DNA from: Thalassocella blandensis | GTDB taxonomy: Bacteria > Pseudomonadota > Gammaproteobacteria > Pseudomonadales > Cellvibrionaceae | DNA: 64,000 nucleotides | NCBI GenBank assembly: GCA_902141825.1 | Contig: CABFPG010000006.1 | Location: 62,001-126,000 of the forward strand | Direction: 5' to 3' | Shown here: positions 8,001-17,098 of the stretch, one piece after another | Layout: each line of letters starts with the position of its first letter | Position numbering within the stretch: position 1 is the first letter of the stretch | Notes under the pieces: generated by a model | Seen by the model: the letters and a program-made list of their open reading frames with translations, nothing else | Told to the model about the DNA's origin: nothing | Database searches by the model: none | Translations under genes and position numbers: made by a program

Positions 8001-11000
8001 TGTTCCGCTAATTGTCGGCGCATCGTTAGTATTGACCACCGTTAAATCAAAGGCAGCTAGATTCGTAGTGAATTCTGCGTCGCTGACACTGACAATAATG
8101 CCCGTTGTTACACCCACATTATCATTGATTGGTGTACCCGTTAACGCACCCGTTGTGGTATCAAAACTTGCCCAGCTTGGCTTATTGGCAATGCTATAAG
8201 TAAGCGCATCGTTTTCAAGATCCACACCGGTTGGGGTAAAGCTGTAAGCGCTGTCTTCATTCACACTGCTCGCCGGTGTTCCAGTAATCGCAGGCGCATC
8301 GTTAACCGCCGCGATATTTAAGTTCACCATGATCGTGTCAGTGACCGTGCCATCCGACACCTGCACCACAAAACTATCGCCACCATTGTAGTTGGCTTGT
8401 GGTGTATAATTGATGGCTTGGCTGTTACCCGTGCCACTAACACTCGCTGTGCCGACATTCGCCGCTGTAGCAATTGACCAGGTTAAGGTATCACCGGGTA
8501 GATCCACATCCGTTGCATTTAAGGTTAAATTAAATGCGACGGGATTATTGTCTTCACTGATATTCACGGTAACGCTTTCGCCTTCGGTAATAACAGGCGC
8601 ATCGTTTTGTGCGGTGATGGCAAAATCAAAGACAAAGCTATTACCGCCATCTTGCGCCACGTTGCCCGCTTCATCGGCGACCGTAAATTCGAAACTGTCT
8701 GAAGTAGATTCACCCGCATTGTGAATGTACGCAATAAGATCGTTGTCGATGTCGTCTTGTGTAAAGGTGCTATTAACCGCTAAGTCACCTGAACTTAATT
8801 GCAGGGCACCGTTTTCTGGAAGCGCCGTCACGGTGTACACAAGATTCGTCGCGGCAGTTGTGATGACATCGGTCGTACTCAATTCTGTGTTACTTACCAA
8901 TGCCGTCGCGCCCTCATCTAAAGTTAGCGTGGAATTGGTTGAAACATTTGGAACCGTGGTATCAACAACGAACGCAGACAAGGCAAGCGGTTCACTTGGA
9001 TTGTCGTTGGTATCGGTGACAGTTACCGTACAATCACTGTAAGTGCCTTCGACCAACGCCGAAGTATTATCCGTTTGCGTTAGGGTTAAGGTGACGGAGC
9101 CTGCGCTGATATTGGTTTCGCTATTTGTGCCGCAGCTGCCGCCAATAGAAACCGTTCCGTCTTGATCCGAGGTAATTATCACATCCGGCGTTGTGTCGTT
9201 AGTTGGAGTGGATACCGCCGTTACTTCGGCCAGTCCAGGCAGAATTCCATCTACTAATACAGCCGTTAAGCTACCTACGCCATTCAGTGTGGTGTTCGCG
9301 GTTAAGTTGGCATCGTCTTCAATGGTTCCGCCGTTCGTATCAATAGATGCGGCAATGGAAATGCCATCGGTATCTTCATCACTTTCAACCACGATGTAAC
9401 GGAAGGTGAGTGCAGAGGTTTCTGAACCGGAAACATAATCAGCATAACGAGTTTGCGAACCAATGCTCAGCGCAATACTCGGCGTACCACCACCTATATC
9501 GACTGTGACATTTTCCGAATAATTCACCACGAAGGTGAGCGCATTGCCCACGCCGTAAGTGTTATCCGTAGGAACACTCACACTGTTGACGATTGCATTT
9601 ACATCATCCACAACGGAAATCGTGAAGGCTTTGCTAAAAGTTGCAGTGCCGGAATCGGTGGTTTGAATTCTTACGCTGTAATTTCCAGGCGATAAACTTC
9701 CAGCATCTTTAGCGCGCAATTGATTGCCACTGATATTGAAGCTGCCATTGTGAGTATCGCCTGTGCCTGCAACGAAGGTGTAGGTAAATGTATCGCCAGC
9801 ATCTAAGTCAGTTGTGCTTAAAGTACCGACTACGGCATTGGTGCCAGCACTTTGGCTAACACTGGTTGAGGTCACACTGATATCGGTGGGGTCATCATTC
9901 ACTGCGTTCACAGTAATAGTGACACCGATATGCGCACCACCATTGTTATTGGTGTTATTCAACGCATCGCGCAAATCGAAACCAAAACTATCGGATGTTG
10001 TCTCGGAACCGTCATGCGTGTAGGACACTCGATTATTGTCGATGTCGTCCTGCGTGAAAGTGTTACTGACTGAAAGCGCGCTGCTGTTTAAGGTTAATGA
10101 ACCATTTGCTGGCACACTGCTAAGTACGTATGTAACTGCTGTTGCGCTACTGCTAGCGTCGTTACTTGCCAAAGCAGCGTTACTCACTACAACACTAGCT
10201 GCTTCGTTAACGGTTAAGCCCGTGTTTGTACTATTGCTGGGGCCAGTAGTATCTACAACAAAGCTTGCAATACTTAATGCGGAACTCGCATTACCGGCGC
10301 TATCTGTCACCGTAACCGTACAATCTGTGTAAGTTGCATCGCTTAAAGCCGAGAAGCTATCGGTATCTGTTAGCGTAATGGTTTGGTTGCCGGTCGCAGA
10401 AATAGTGGTGGAAGTACTGGTACCACAATTGCCGCCTATACTTATTGTTCCCACTTCATTGGTGCTGAAAGTAAAATTGGGTGTGCTGTCTGTTGTGGGA
10501 GTGGTTACCACCGTAACGCTCGCCAATGTAGGCGCCGTGGTATCGATCACAATGGCTTTGTTAGCTCCAAGGGAATTACTTGCAGCCGGTGAGGCAAGCG
10601 TCAAGGTTGCCGCGTTGCCGCTAGTGTCACTAATGGTGCCTCCATTTAAACTCAACGCGTTTGTCGATGTATAATCCAAATCAGCGGCAATGTCGCCAGC
10701 TTGCACTGTGTAATTGAAGGTTAGCGTCGCAGTCCCTGTTCCCGAATCATAAATAGCCGTGCGATCGGTTGTTCCCGTTTCCAGTTCAATAGTTGGCGAA
10801 CCCGTCACGTCAACTGCTGAACTAAACACCACATCAACAGCAACTGTATCTCCCACTTTATAAATTGCATTGGGTGTTGATGACGTTACGTCACTTACAG
10901 CTGGAGCATCTACATCTACCGTTGCATTGGAAGTATCGGCCGTAGTCGTGCTGTTACCTGCGTCATCGACACTTGTCATTGCAACGTTGAGATTCGAAGC

Positions 11001-14000
11001 AGAGGTTGCGTCAGTGGTTAAGGTGTAGGTTGCGGTCCAAGTACTACTGCTGTTGGATGCACTCACGGCACCACCACCACCGAAGGCGGAAAAGTCTACG
11101 GTCACTGCAGTAATTAAATCTGAATTGTTATCACCACTGCCTGTGTTATCCCACGTGGCGGTGATGGTATCTCCCAAAATGTATGCCCCACCTGTCCCGG
11201 AACCACCAGAAATACTGATGTTCGCATCAATCATTGTAGGGGCGATGTTATCCACCGCTGCGTTAGTTGTATCCACCGTGCTCGTACTATTACCAGCGTT
11301 ATCAATCGCTGTAAATGAGACATTAAGGTTTGTTCCATCTACCGCACCGGCAACGATGGTATAAGTAGCGCTCCAGGTATCGGAAGAATTGGTGGCACTT
11401 GCGGCAGCACCGCCACCAAAAGCCGAGAAATCAACAGTTGCTGAACTGATAGAATCGGAATTACTGTCTCCGCCCGCAGTATTGTTCCAAGTGGCGGTAA
11501 CAGTATCGCCAATTTTATATGCACCGCCGGAGCCGGTTGCGCCGGAAATACTAATATTGCCGTCGGTCACTGTTGGCGAAACATTATCAACTGTCGCGTT
11601 CGAGGAATCAGCCGCGGTCGTGGTGTTGCCTGCGTTATCCGTCGCCGTGACAGACACATTCAAATTAGTGCTATCAATTGCACCTGAAACAATGGTGTAA
11701 GTTGCAGTCCAAGTGCCAGAAAAATTTGAAGCACTTACCGCAGCGCCACCGCCAAAAGCAGAGAAGTCTACAGCGGCCGAAGTGATGGTATCACTATTGT
11801 TGTCTCCACCTGCCGTGTTGTTCCAAGTTGCTGTTAGGGTATCGCCAATTTTAAAGGCACCGCCAGAACCTGAAGCCCCCGAAATACTGATATTACTATC
11901 AGTAACGATCGGCGCAATGTTATCAAGGGTTGCATTTGTGGTATCTGCGGTGGTTGTGCTGATGGCTGAAGAATTGGTCGCAGTAGCGGAGACATTGAAG
12001 TTAGTGCCATCTATTGCACCCGACGTAATGGTATAGGCTGCAGTCCACACGTTGGCACTGTTGCTTGCCGTTACAGACGATCCGCCACCAAAACCCGAGA
12101 AATCAAAAGTTACGCTTGTGATATCACCGTTATTGTCACCAGAACCGGTGTCATCCCAGGTTGCCGTTATTGTATCGCCAATTTTGTAAGCGCCGCCGGT
12201 GCCAGAAGCACCTGCGATACTGATATTCGCATCGGTCAAGGTAGGGCCGACAGGACTCAATACCACATCATTTCCGCTACCACCCACATAACTAATTGCC
12301 AAAGGAATTGAGTTCAAGGTGGTTGACTGATTACCTTCAGCAAGACCATTAAAGGTACTACTTACAGAATCGGAAGCATCGTTATTGATGATGTTATAGC
12401 TCTCACCACCGGCACCTGTATGGGTACCAATTACACTGAGCGTTCCACCTAAGGATACAGTGCCACTGACATTGTATTGATCATAGGAGGTGCCAGCGAC
12501 ATTACCATTAATACGTGTTACGAGTGTTCCGCCGGGATTCAGAGTAAAACCAGACACCAGAGTCATGGTGCCGGGCGATGAGCCAAGCTGAACTGTACCA
12601 CCGGAATTAATCACCACAGGACTGGAAAAGACGCCAGCGCCTTCAAGGGTTGCGCCGCTCGACACGGTCACCAGACTCGATACGGTTCCTGTATTTGATA
12701 GAGTGCCTGCTGATATGTTTAATAGGCCTGTATTGGTGTTAGTACCTGTAAGAAACAGAGCTCCAACACCCGCTTTGGTAGGGCTGCCGGTACCGCTCAC
12801 GACGCCGGATAACGTAACACTATTACTGTTGGTGATGGTGCCATTGCTGGAACCAATACTGATAGAGTTGTCGATAGTGCCTGTACCAGTAATGGTTAAG
12901 TTACCGCCATTGAGGGTAACAGTGCCCGAACCGATATTGCTGTCGCCGGCGATGTTGACACCACCTGCGGTAACGTTAGTACCGCCCGTTTGGGTTTGCG
13001 TTCCGGAAAGCGAGAGCGTACCTGCGCCGGTTTTGGTCAGAGTGCCCGAGCCACTGACTGTGCCACTTAGCGTGATGTCATTTGCGTTACTTACCGTACC
13101 GCCACTGCTCATCACTATATTGTTATCAATCGTGACGCCGTTACCGGTGACATTCAGCGTTCCGTTAGAAAACACGATATTGCCAGTTCCAAGATTGCTG
13201 TCACCGGCAACGATGATCTGCCCAGCTTGAATTGTGGTGGTGCCGCTCCAAGTATTGGTGCCCGTGAGTTCCAGATTGGCCGAGACCGTTTTGGTGAGAT
13301 TGCCCGAACCAGAGATAACTCCAGAGAGGATCAAGGAGTAGTTGCCACCACCACCATAGATGTCGAAGCTGCCACCTGAGGGGCCCATCACGAAGTTGTT
13401 GTCTACCGTGGTGGATGTGCCGCTCGAGCCATTGGAAGCAAAATTGCCGCCATCAAGGGTAATCGTGCCGGAGGGGAATACATTGTCGTTATTGGTCCAT
13501 ACGGTACCCGAGGTGATCGTTAGACTCACGCTGCTATTGGCTTCGTTGCCGGTATTGGTAAATTGCAACTCTCCTGAACCACTAATAGTCAAGGTGTTGC
13601 TGCCTGAGATAAGGCCCGAAAGCACCATATTGGTACTGTGATTGAAAGTGCCGCTCGCCGCAACATTGATCGCATTATTGATGGTGCCACTGCTGGTAGC
13701 TGAAAGAGTGCCGCCATTAATAATCAGCTGTCCAGAGCCGAGATTGGAATCCCCCGCAACGCTGATGGTGCCGCCGCTGAAAGTCGTTACACCGCTGTAG
13801 GATTGGGACGCGGTTAAGGTTACTGTGCCGCCGCCAGTTTTCGTAATGGCGCCAGTGCCACCAAAAGCGGTGCTGATGCTCGCAGTATCGCCAGTGTCGT
13901 TATCCAATGTCAGGGTCGAACCGCCGCTGATGGAAAGCGAACCGCCTGAGATAGTTACCCCGGTGGCCTCACCGAGATCAAGCGTAAGACTTTCAGTAAG

Positions 14001-15803
14001 GCTGGAAGTTGAAGTGGCTGAAACAGTCTGCCCCGCTAGAGAGCTGTCAATAACAATGGTTTGTGTACCTGTTCCATCTGCCGCTGCAATCGCAATCGCT
14101 TCGCTGAAACTTACGCCGTCAGAGGCGTCGATCGACGCGGTATCTGTGGTATCGGTGACGTAGAGGCTGTCACTGGTGACGGTAACATCGGCGGTGTCGT
14201 TATCTGTTCCGTCACTCAAGGTGAAACGCACGGTTGCGTCTCCGGCTGGGCTGTCGCTGCGGTAAGTAATCCGTCGTGCGATATCTTGAACAAGTGCCTT
14301 CGTCGCGGTGGTCGCCGAGCTATTAAATGTAATGGTCATTACGCCATTGGTATTGGTGAAGGACGCAAAGGTCTGACCACCATTTTGAAGATCGCTACCG
14401 TTAACCGTAAATGAAGCGCCACTGGTGTTAAAACCGAATACATCGGACGTCAATGCAGTCGGGCGCTGAATCGTGAGGCTACCGCCGGAGTAGTCGCCAT
14501 TACCACCGTTGAGTGCGTCGAATTCGGTGTCTGAAACCGTGGCATCCCCCCCTGAGTCCAAATTGACGGTATTGCCCACGCCCGCCCAGGCCACACTGTC
14601 GCCGTCGATATTAGAAATAACGGGAGCAGCGTTTGAAGACGACACATTTTTGATGACCAGATTGTCGATATCGAAACCATTCAAATCATTGCCATCTTGC
14701 CTAGTTATAGTCAGCCTAGTGATATTGGTGAAATTTAGCGCTTGTGTGCTGAAGCCGGAATCGAACCCGCTCCCCGTGACAGCTATTCCACTACTTGGCG
14801 TAAACACGTAGGTATTATTTCCTGCGGGCGAATAGGCCGCGATGGAATCAATGTCAAAGGTTTCACCGCCACTAAAATCGATATATAGACTTTCGGTGTC
14901 CGTCAGCCCTCCACCAAAATTGACAGAGCAATAACCAAAACCGCAGTAAATAGCACTGCTATTCACCGAGCTTGTGCTGAGTCGTATGACATGGCCTGTA
15001 GCATCCACATCATAGGTTTTGAAATTTCCATAGCCTCCAGGAAAGCCACCTGTGGTGATGACTTTTCCAACTCCGTCATTTATGGCCAGAGTTCCCGTAA
15101 AATCTTTTAGGGCTTTCTCACTGAACGCCAGTTCTGTTTCAATGTTGCCACGCGTAACTTCCAGCTCCCAATCTCCACCTTGCTCGGCATCACCAGTTGG
15201 GTCATTTGAGGTGGCAACGTCGACATGGGTTTCGGCGGTAATGAGTTCAAGTAACGTTTCACCTTCGGAGTCCTCCGCGAGATTACACCCGTAAAACAGT
15301 AAATCACCGTTCTCTTTAATTGTGCCATTAATTGCATTAAAAAAATCGACTCTGTGTTTTATGGCCTCAATGGTGACGCGGCTATTGCCTAACAATACTT
15401 CCCCATTATTCGCATGCGAAACAATATGAAGCGAATGCAGTTCGTGATAATTCTTCAACGCATCAACTAGCTGTTGGAGGCCCTCTTTCTCCGAAGATAT
15501 TTCCACCACATCGACACCACGCCTCAACGCCTTATACAAGGTTGACTTGTCTGGCACGGCCTCATCAATAATCACCAGCTCACGAACAGCAGTACCCTGC
15601 GACAATAACAATTCATCGGTGTTAGTAACACGTTGCCCCCTATCCACCATATCGGCCGCATAATACTGGCGGTTCAGCAGCTGCCCACTAGTACTTTGTG
15701 AACGTAAATAATTGCGCTGGTAGACATTGCTAACCGACGCACTTGCATAAGCACCAAAAGGTAAAAGTAAGGAGGCCAGTCCATTAAAAATCTGCTTTTT
15801 CAT
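5058..15803 (-). CDS. Giant modular surface protein: DUF4347, beta-helix, Ig/cadherin-like repeats, GlyGly-CTERM-like segment and C-terminal beta-barrel
   Basis: 3581 residues. In order: Sec signal peptide (1-22); DUF4347-type domain (about 75-240, with HIVSHANNGEVLLG and LLFYGCNLAED); autotransporter-associated beta-strand repeats (about 550-1125); five copies of an about 88-residue Ig-like repeat beginning NISISGASG-type (about 1190-1630); cadherin-like and sortilin-like repeats; three or four putative-Ig (He_PIG) repeats (about 2500-2770); calcium-binding DTDGDGVPDYQEEIDGTD (about 2780); a domain with a conserved CC pair; a Calx-beta-like and a PKD-like domain; a choice-of-anchor U-type domain (about 3150-3315); a GlyGly-CTERM-like tail SGGGSSNGGFLLLLGLLAFT then basic residues (about 3338-3365); a second signal-peptide-like segment ending SHAQ at about 3389; and a 190-residue beta-barrel to the end. 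It probably works as an adhesin or matrix protein at the cell surface. The C-terminal 900 residues are shared with the protein at 17099-25816. Thirty bases separate it from the upstream sulfotransferase gene, so the two are likely cotranscribed. Confidence 0.85.
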   Translation of the reverse strand: MKKQIFNGLASLLLPFGAYASASVSNVYQRNYLRSQSTSGQLLNRQYYAADMVDRGQRVTNTDELLLSQGTAVRELVIIDEAVPDKSTLYKALRRGVDVVEISSEKEGLQQLVDALKNYHELHSLHIVSHANNGEVLLGNSRVTIEAIKHRVDFFNAINGTIKENGDLLFYGCNLAEDSEGETLLELITAETHVDVATSNDPTGDAEQGGDWELEVTRGNIETELAFSEKALKDFTGTLAINDGVGKVITTGGFPGGYGNFKTYDVDATGHVIRLSTSSVNSSAIYCGFGYCSVNFGGGLTDTESLYIDFSGGETFDIDSIAAYSPAGNNTYVFTPSSGIAVTGSGFDSGFSTQALNFTNITRLTITRQDGNDLNGFDIDNLVIKNVSSSNAAPVISNIDGDSVAWAGVGNTVNLDSGGDATVSDTEFDALNGGNGDYSGGSLTIQRPTALTSDVFGFNTSGASFTVNGSDLQNGGQTFASFTNTNGVMTITFNSSATTATKALVQDIARRITYRSDSPAGDATVRFTLSDGTDNDTADVTVTSDSLYVTDTTDTASIDASDGVSFSEAIAIAAADGTGTQTIVIDSSLAGQTVSATSTSSLTESLTLDLGEATGVTISGGSLSISGGSTLTLDNDTGDTASISTAFGGTGAITKTGGGTVTLTASQSYSGVTTFSGGTISVAGDSNLGSGQLIINGGTLSATSSGTINNAINVAASGTFNHSTNMVLSGLISGSNTLTISGSGELQFTNTGNEANSSVSLTITSGTVWTNNDNVFPSGTITLDGGNFASNGSSGTSTTVDNNFVMGPSGGSFDIYGGGGNYSLILSGVISGSGNLTKTVSANLELTGTNTWSGTTTIQAGQIIVAGDSNLGTGNIVFSNGTLNVTGNGVTIDNNIVMSSGGTVSNANDITLSGTVSGSGTLTKTGAGTLSLSGTQTQTGGTNVTAGGVNIAGDSNIGSGTVTLNGGNLTITGTGTIDNSISIGSSNGTITNSNSVTLSGVVSGTGSPTKAGVGALFLTGTNTNTGLLNISAGTLSNTGTVSSLVTVSSGATLEGAGVFSSPVVINSGGTVQLGSSPGTMTLVSGFTLNPGGTLVTRINGNVAGTSYDQYNVSGTVSLGGTLSVIGTHTGAGGESYNIINNDASDSVSSTFNGLAEGNQSTTLNSIPLAISYVGGSGNDVVLSPVGPTLTDANISIAGASGTGGAYKIGDTITATWDDTGSGDNNGDITSVTFDFSGFGGGSSVTASNSANVWTAAYTITSGAIDGTNFNVSATATNSSAISTTTADTTNATLDNIAPIVTDSNISISGASGSGGAFKIGDTLTATWNNTAGGDNNSDTITSAAVDFSAFGGGAAVSASNFSGTWTATYTIVSGAIDSTNLNVSVTATDNAGNTTTAADSSNATVDNVSPTVTDGNISISGATGSGGAYKIGDTVTATWNNTAGGDSNSDSISSATVDFSAFGGGAAASATNSSDTWSATYTIVAGAVDGTNLNVSFTAIDNAGNSTSTVDTTNAAVDNIAPTMIDANISISGGSGTGGAYILGDTITATWDNTGSGDNNSDLITAVTVDFSAFGGGGAVSASNSSSTWTATYTLTTDATSASNLNVAMTSVDDAGNSTTTADTSNATVDVDAPAVSDVTSSTPNAIYKVGDTVAVDVVFSSAVDVTGSPTIELETGTTDRTAIYDSGTGTATLTFNYTVQAGDIAADLDYTSTNALSLNGGTISDTSGNAATLTLASPAASNSLGANKAIVIDTTAPTLASVTVVTTPTTDSTPNFTFSTNEVGTISIGGNCGTSTSTTISATGNQTITLTDTDSFSALSDATYTDCTVTVTDSAGNASSALSIASFVVDTTGPSNSTNTGLTVNEAASVVVSNAALASNDASSSATAVTYVLSSVPANGSLTLNSSALSVSNTFTQDDIDNNRVSYTHDGSETTSDSFGFDLRDALNNTNNNGGAHIGVTITVNAVNDDPTDISVTSTSVSQSAGTNAVVGTLSTTDLDAGDTFTYTFVAGTGDTHNGSFNISGNQLRAKDAGSLSPGNYSVRIQTTDSGTATFSKAFTISVVDDVNAIVNSVSVPTDNTYGVGNALTFVVNYSENVTVDIGGGTPSIALSIGSQTRYADYVSGSETSALTFRYIVVESDEDTDGISIAASIDTNGGTIEDDANLTANTTLNGVGSLTAVLVDGILPGLAEVTAVSTPTNDTTPDVIITSDQDGTVSIGGSCGTNSETNISAGSVTLTLTQTDNTSALVEGTYSDCTVTVTDTNDNPSEPLALSAFVVDTTVPNVSTNSTLTLDEGATALVSNTELSTTDVITTAATNLVYTVTALPENGALQLSSGDLAVNSTFTQDDIDNDLIAYIHNAGESTSDSFEFTVADEAGNVAQDGGNSFVFDFAITAQNDAPVITEGESVTVNISEDNNPVAFNLTLNATDVDLPGDTLTWSIATAANVGTASVSGTGNSQAINYTPQANYNGGDSFVVQVSDGTVTDTIMVNLNIAAVNDAPAITGTPASSVNEDSAYSFTPTGVDLENDALTYSIANKPSWASFDTTTGALTGTPINDNVGVTTGIIVSVSDAEFTTNLAAFDLTVVNTNDAPTISGTPVTTVDEDALYTFTATASDVDVGDSLTFSVANAPSWLSINATSGVLSGTPANDDVGTASNIIVSVGDGTTSVSLTAFAITVVNTNDAPTISGTPSLLAPVGGSYQFTPTATDVDVGDSLTFSATGLPTWLSVDPATGELSGTPVDGDIGSSTITLSVSDGTASASLTAFTLAVVSAVDTDGDGVPDYQEEIDGTDPNDPEEYVDVIGPVVTAPENITLDATALFTPVTAKILLGLQANASSALVLEAKKALATDNTEGEACCESVLVNAVADKLFLAPGRNQVTWRATDAKGNSGEGTQFVDVRPLVSFGKDRISAEGATVKMRILLNGKSPDYPLEIPYSIDTASTAGSQDHNLVDGVATLAQGETEAVINIQIASDAETESNEQLVVHLDDEVINTGVKSSYTLTIVETNVAPEVTLLLEQNGNPTVLVSPSEGDVTVTAIVDDANVGDAHTFDWSASDNRLIDKDGSLTDMGMVFDPSDLIAGIAKIRVTVNDGHGGIDKAKLTFRVVSELPTLESSNDSDNDGVDDVAEGTGDMDDDGIPDYLDNIVATNVLPESVNSSDSFLIECDPGVRCRLGEFALISNSGGAHLPDEDQAELLQIPEDVNYEHVGGLFDFEVEDLPIAGQSVQVVIPQLEVVPMKAVYRKLMNGQWTDFVEDASNQIHSTRGAEGFCPPPGDASWEPGLIAGNYCVQLTIQDGGPNDADGEENGTVEDPGVVAQPIEEEVVEVTHIRSTGSGGGSSNGGFLLLLGLLAFTTRLREKFRHHAASIVGLLFVTGAFGVSQTSHAQEVSVRFGVDYAFGSEGRGDMRSAIDDHVESVSISNYDNSRLAYRLSLEMELPTDGALKGSALALSYIDLGDVSVDMDAQITQELEFAEAIEDTYPITGDGVALSYLYNYSINDKFTAAFELGLFYWDGDIDLSGANLPNNYQDGVDPFFGAHVQYILNDRWSAGFDLMHYSLDDQTVTSLGGSVRFRLK

Positions 15804-15833
15804 ATAGAGTTCTCAAGCGACGTGTCGTTATGT

Positions 15834-16694
15834 TCACTTCTTTTTAGGGGCGATAATATTTGCGGAAGTACCGGCAGTGTCCTGCCAGAAATCCATATCC
15901 TGATATTTGGTAAACAGGTCGGGTGGCAAAATTGTGCGGCGAGCAGAAAATTCCACTTTACGCTTCACCGTATGTAAATCTTTAACACCAATCAAAGAGT
16001 CAAAACTTTCTTCCTGGTATTCCACATTATTGAAGTCGTGGTCGAATTCGGGCTCATTTAAAAACTGGTAAAGCAGTTGTATGGCTCGCCCGGGATGTTG
16101 CGTTAACAAATCATAGTCAACTAACAGCAAGCGATCAGAAAACTCGCCATAATAAGCTTCTTTCAATGCAGTCCAGGCACTACCCACGGTTCCCGCCCCA
16201 TTCACAAGTGCCTCGCAACGACTATAAACCGTTTGACGGCTGGCAGGAGAATACATCCGGCTGTAATCGAATGGATTCTTCCTGTAAATATGTTCAAAAC
16301 TGTCCATGATCCATGCGGGGTTTCGTACACAACAGATTAATTTGAAGTCGCCAAACAGTTCGACCAACTGGTGCATACGTGCAGACCAGATTCTGTTAGT
16401 ATCGAAAATGACTTCATGCTCCAATTTATCTTCGTAATAGCTATTGAATAGTGCCTTACACAAAGATTTTCTTTTTTCAGAGGTGAAGAACGAGTAAAAC
16501 TCGGAATTTGCCCCTGTCTGTTCCAGCACGCCATTGATGAGGGCGGCAACTGGGCTTGTCATCGCCGCGTGAAAACGCGGATTTTGTGCGAGTATCCCGG
16601 CGAGCAGTGTAGAACCACTACGTGGCAACCCAGAAATAAAATGTACTTTCTTCACTATGTTAGAAACTCTCTTTCTGGAAACTAAATGATGCAC
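15834..16694 (-). CDS. PAPS-dependent sulfotransferase family protein
   Basis: 286 residues. The 5'-phosphosulfate-binding loop GLPRSGSTLL is at residues 22-31, and LICCVRNPAWIMDSF near residue 115-130 matches the 3'-phosphate-binding region. It transfers sulfate from PAPS to an unknown acceptor and appears soluble. Family members usually begin a few residues before the loop (KKVHFISGLPRSG); a GTG at 16655 preceded by GAGAG would give a 273-residue protein and is a plausible true start. The stop is 30 bases before the start of the giant surface protein gene on the same strand, suggesting an operon and possibly a shared pathway, for instance sulfation of a surface protein or glycan. The acceptor is inference only. 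Confidence 0.8.
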   Translation of the reverse strand: MHHLVSRKRVSNIVKKVHFISGLPRSGSTLLAGILAQNPRFHAAMTSPVAALINGVLEQTGANSEFYSFFTSEKRKSLCKALFNSYYEDKLEHEVIFDTNRIWSARMHQLVELFGDFKLICCVRNPAWIMDSFEHIYRKNPFDYSRMYSPASRQTVYSRCEALVNGAGTVGSAWTALKEAYYGEFSDRLLLVDYDLLTQHPGRAIQLLYQFLNEPEFDHDFNNVEYQEESFDSLIGVKDLHTVKRKVEFSARRTILPPDLFTKYQDMDFWQDTAGTSANIIAPKKK

Positions 16695-17034
16695 TCAAGT
16701 AAAAATTTTAAGCGTTTACCCTAAATTGGTTTTCGGTAAAAACTTATATACAAATAAATCGAAGATTCTTTCGTCTAAACAGAATGGGTTGAAAAGTTTT
16801 TACCAAAAGCATTACAGCTATGAATCCCAAATTTAGGAAGTCGTTAGAAAAATTTAAAGTATCCTAGCCAAAAACTTGGCAATTCAAAATGTAATGGTTA
16901 CACAAGCCAAAATATTGACTTTCGCAAACTACGGATAAACCCGTTTATGTTTTATTTACGCTTGATTATAGTCAAGATACAGTTCAGTAAAGGTAAAAGT
17001 GGAGATAAGATTTTGAGTTGTATAAAGTTAAAAC
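16695..17034. other. Intergenic region upstream of the sulfotransferase operon
   Basis: No gene is seen in these 340 AT-rich bases. The promoter of the minus-strand sulfotransferase/giant-protein operon should lie here. A small inverted repeat CTTGATTATAGTCAAG (16961-16976) contains TATAAT on the minus strand, but no good -35 element accompanies it, so a promoter call is weak. Confidence 0.4.
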
Positions 17035-17055
17035 AAAAAACCCGCCGAAGCGGGG
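17035..17055 (-). terminator. Intrinsic terminator of the second giant protein gene
   Basis: Read on the minus strand this is CCCCGC-TTCG-GCGGG followed by six T. The GC-rich stem with a UUCG-type tetraloop and U-tract lies 44 bases after the stop codon at 17099, a classical Rho-independent terminator. Confidence 0.9.
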
Positions 17056-17098
17056 TTCACTATTTACTTTATAAGAACTTTATTAGCGATAATTTAGT

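Noticed and set aside
12703-13230. Long open frames on the plus strand inside the giant minus-strand genes (this one 175 codons; others near 13360, 14061, 21360)
   Set aside because: They are antisense shadows of repetitive Gly/Ser/Thr/Val coding sequence. They give Val/Pro/Leu-rich products with no motifs or ribosome binding sites.
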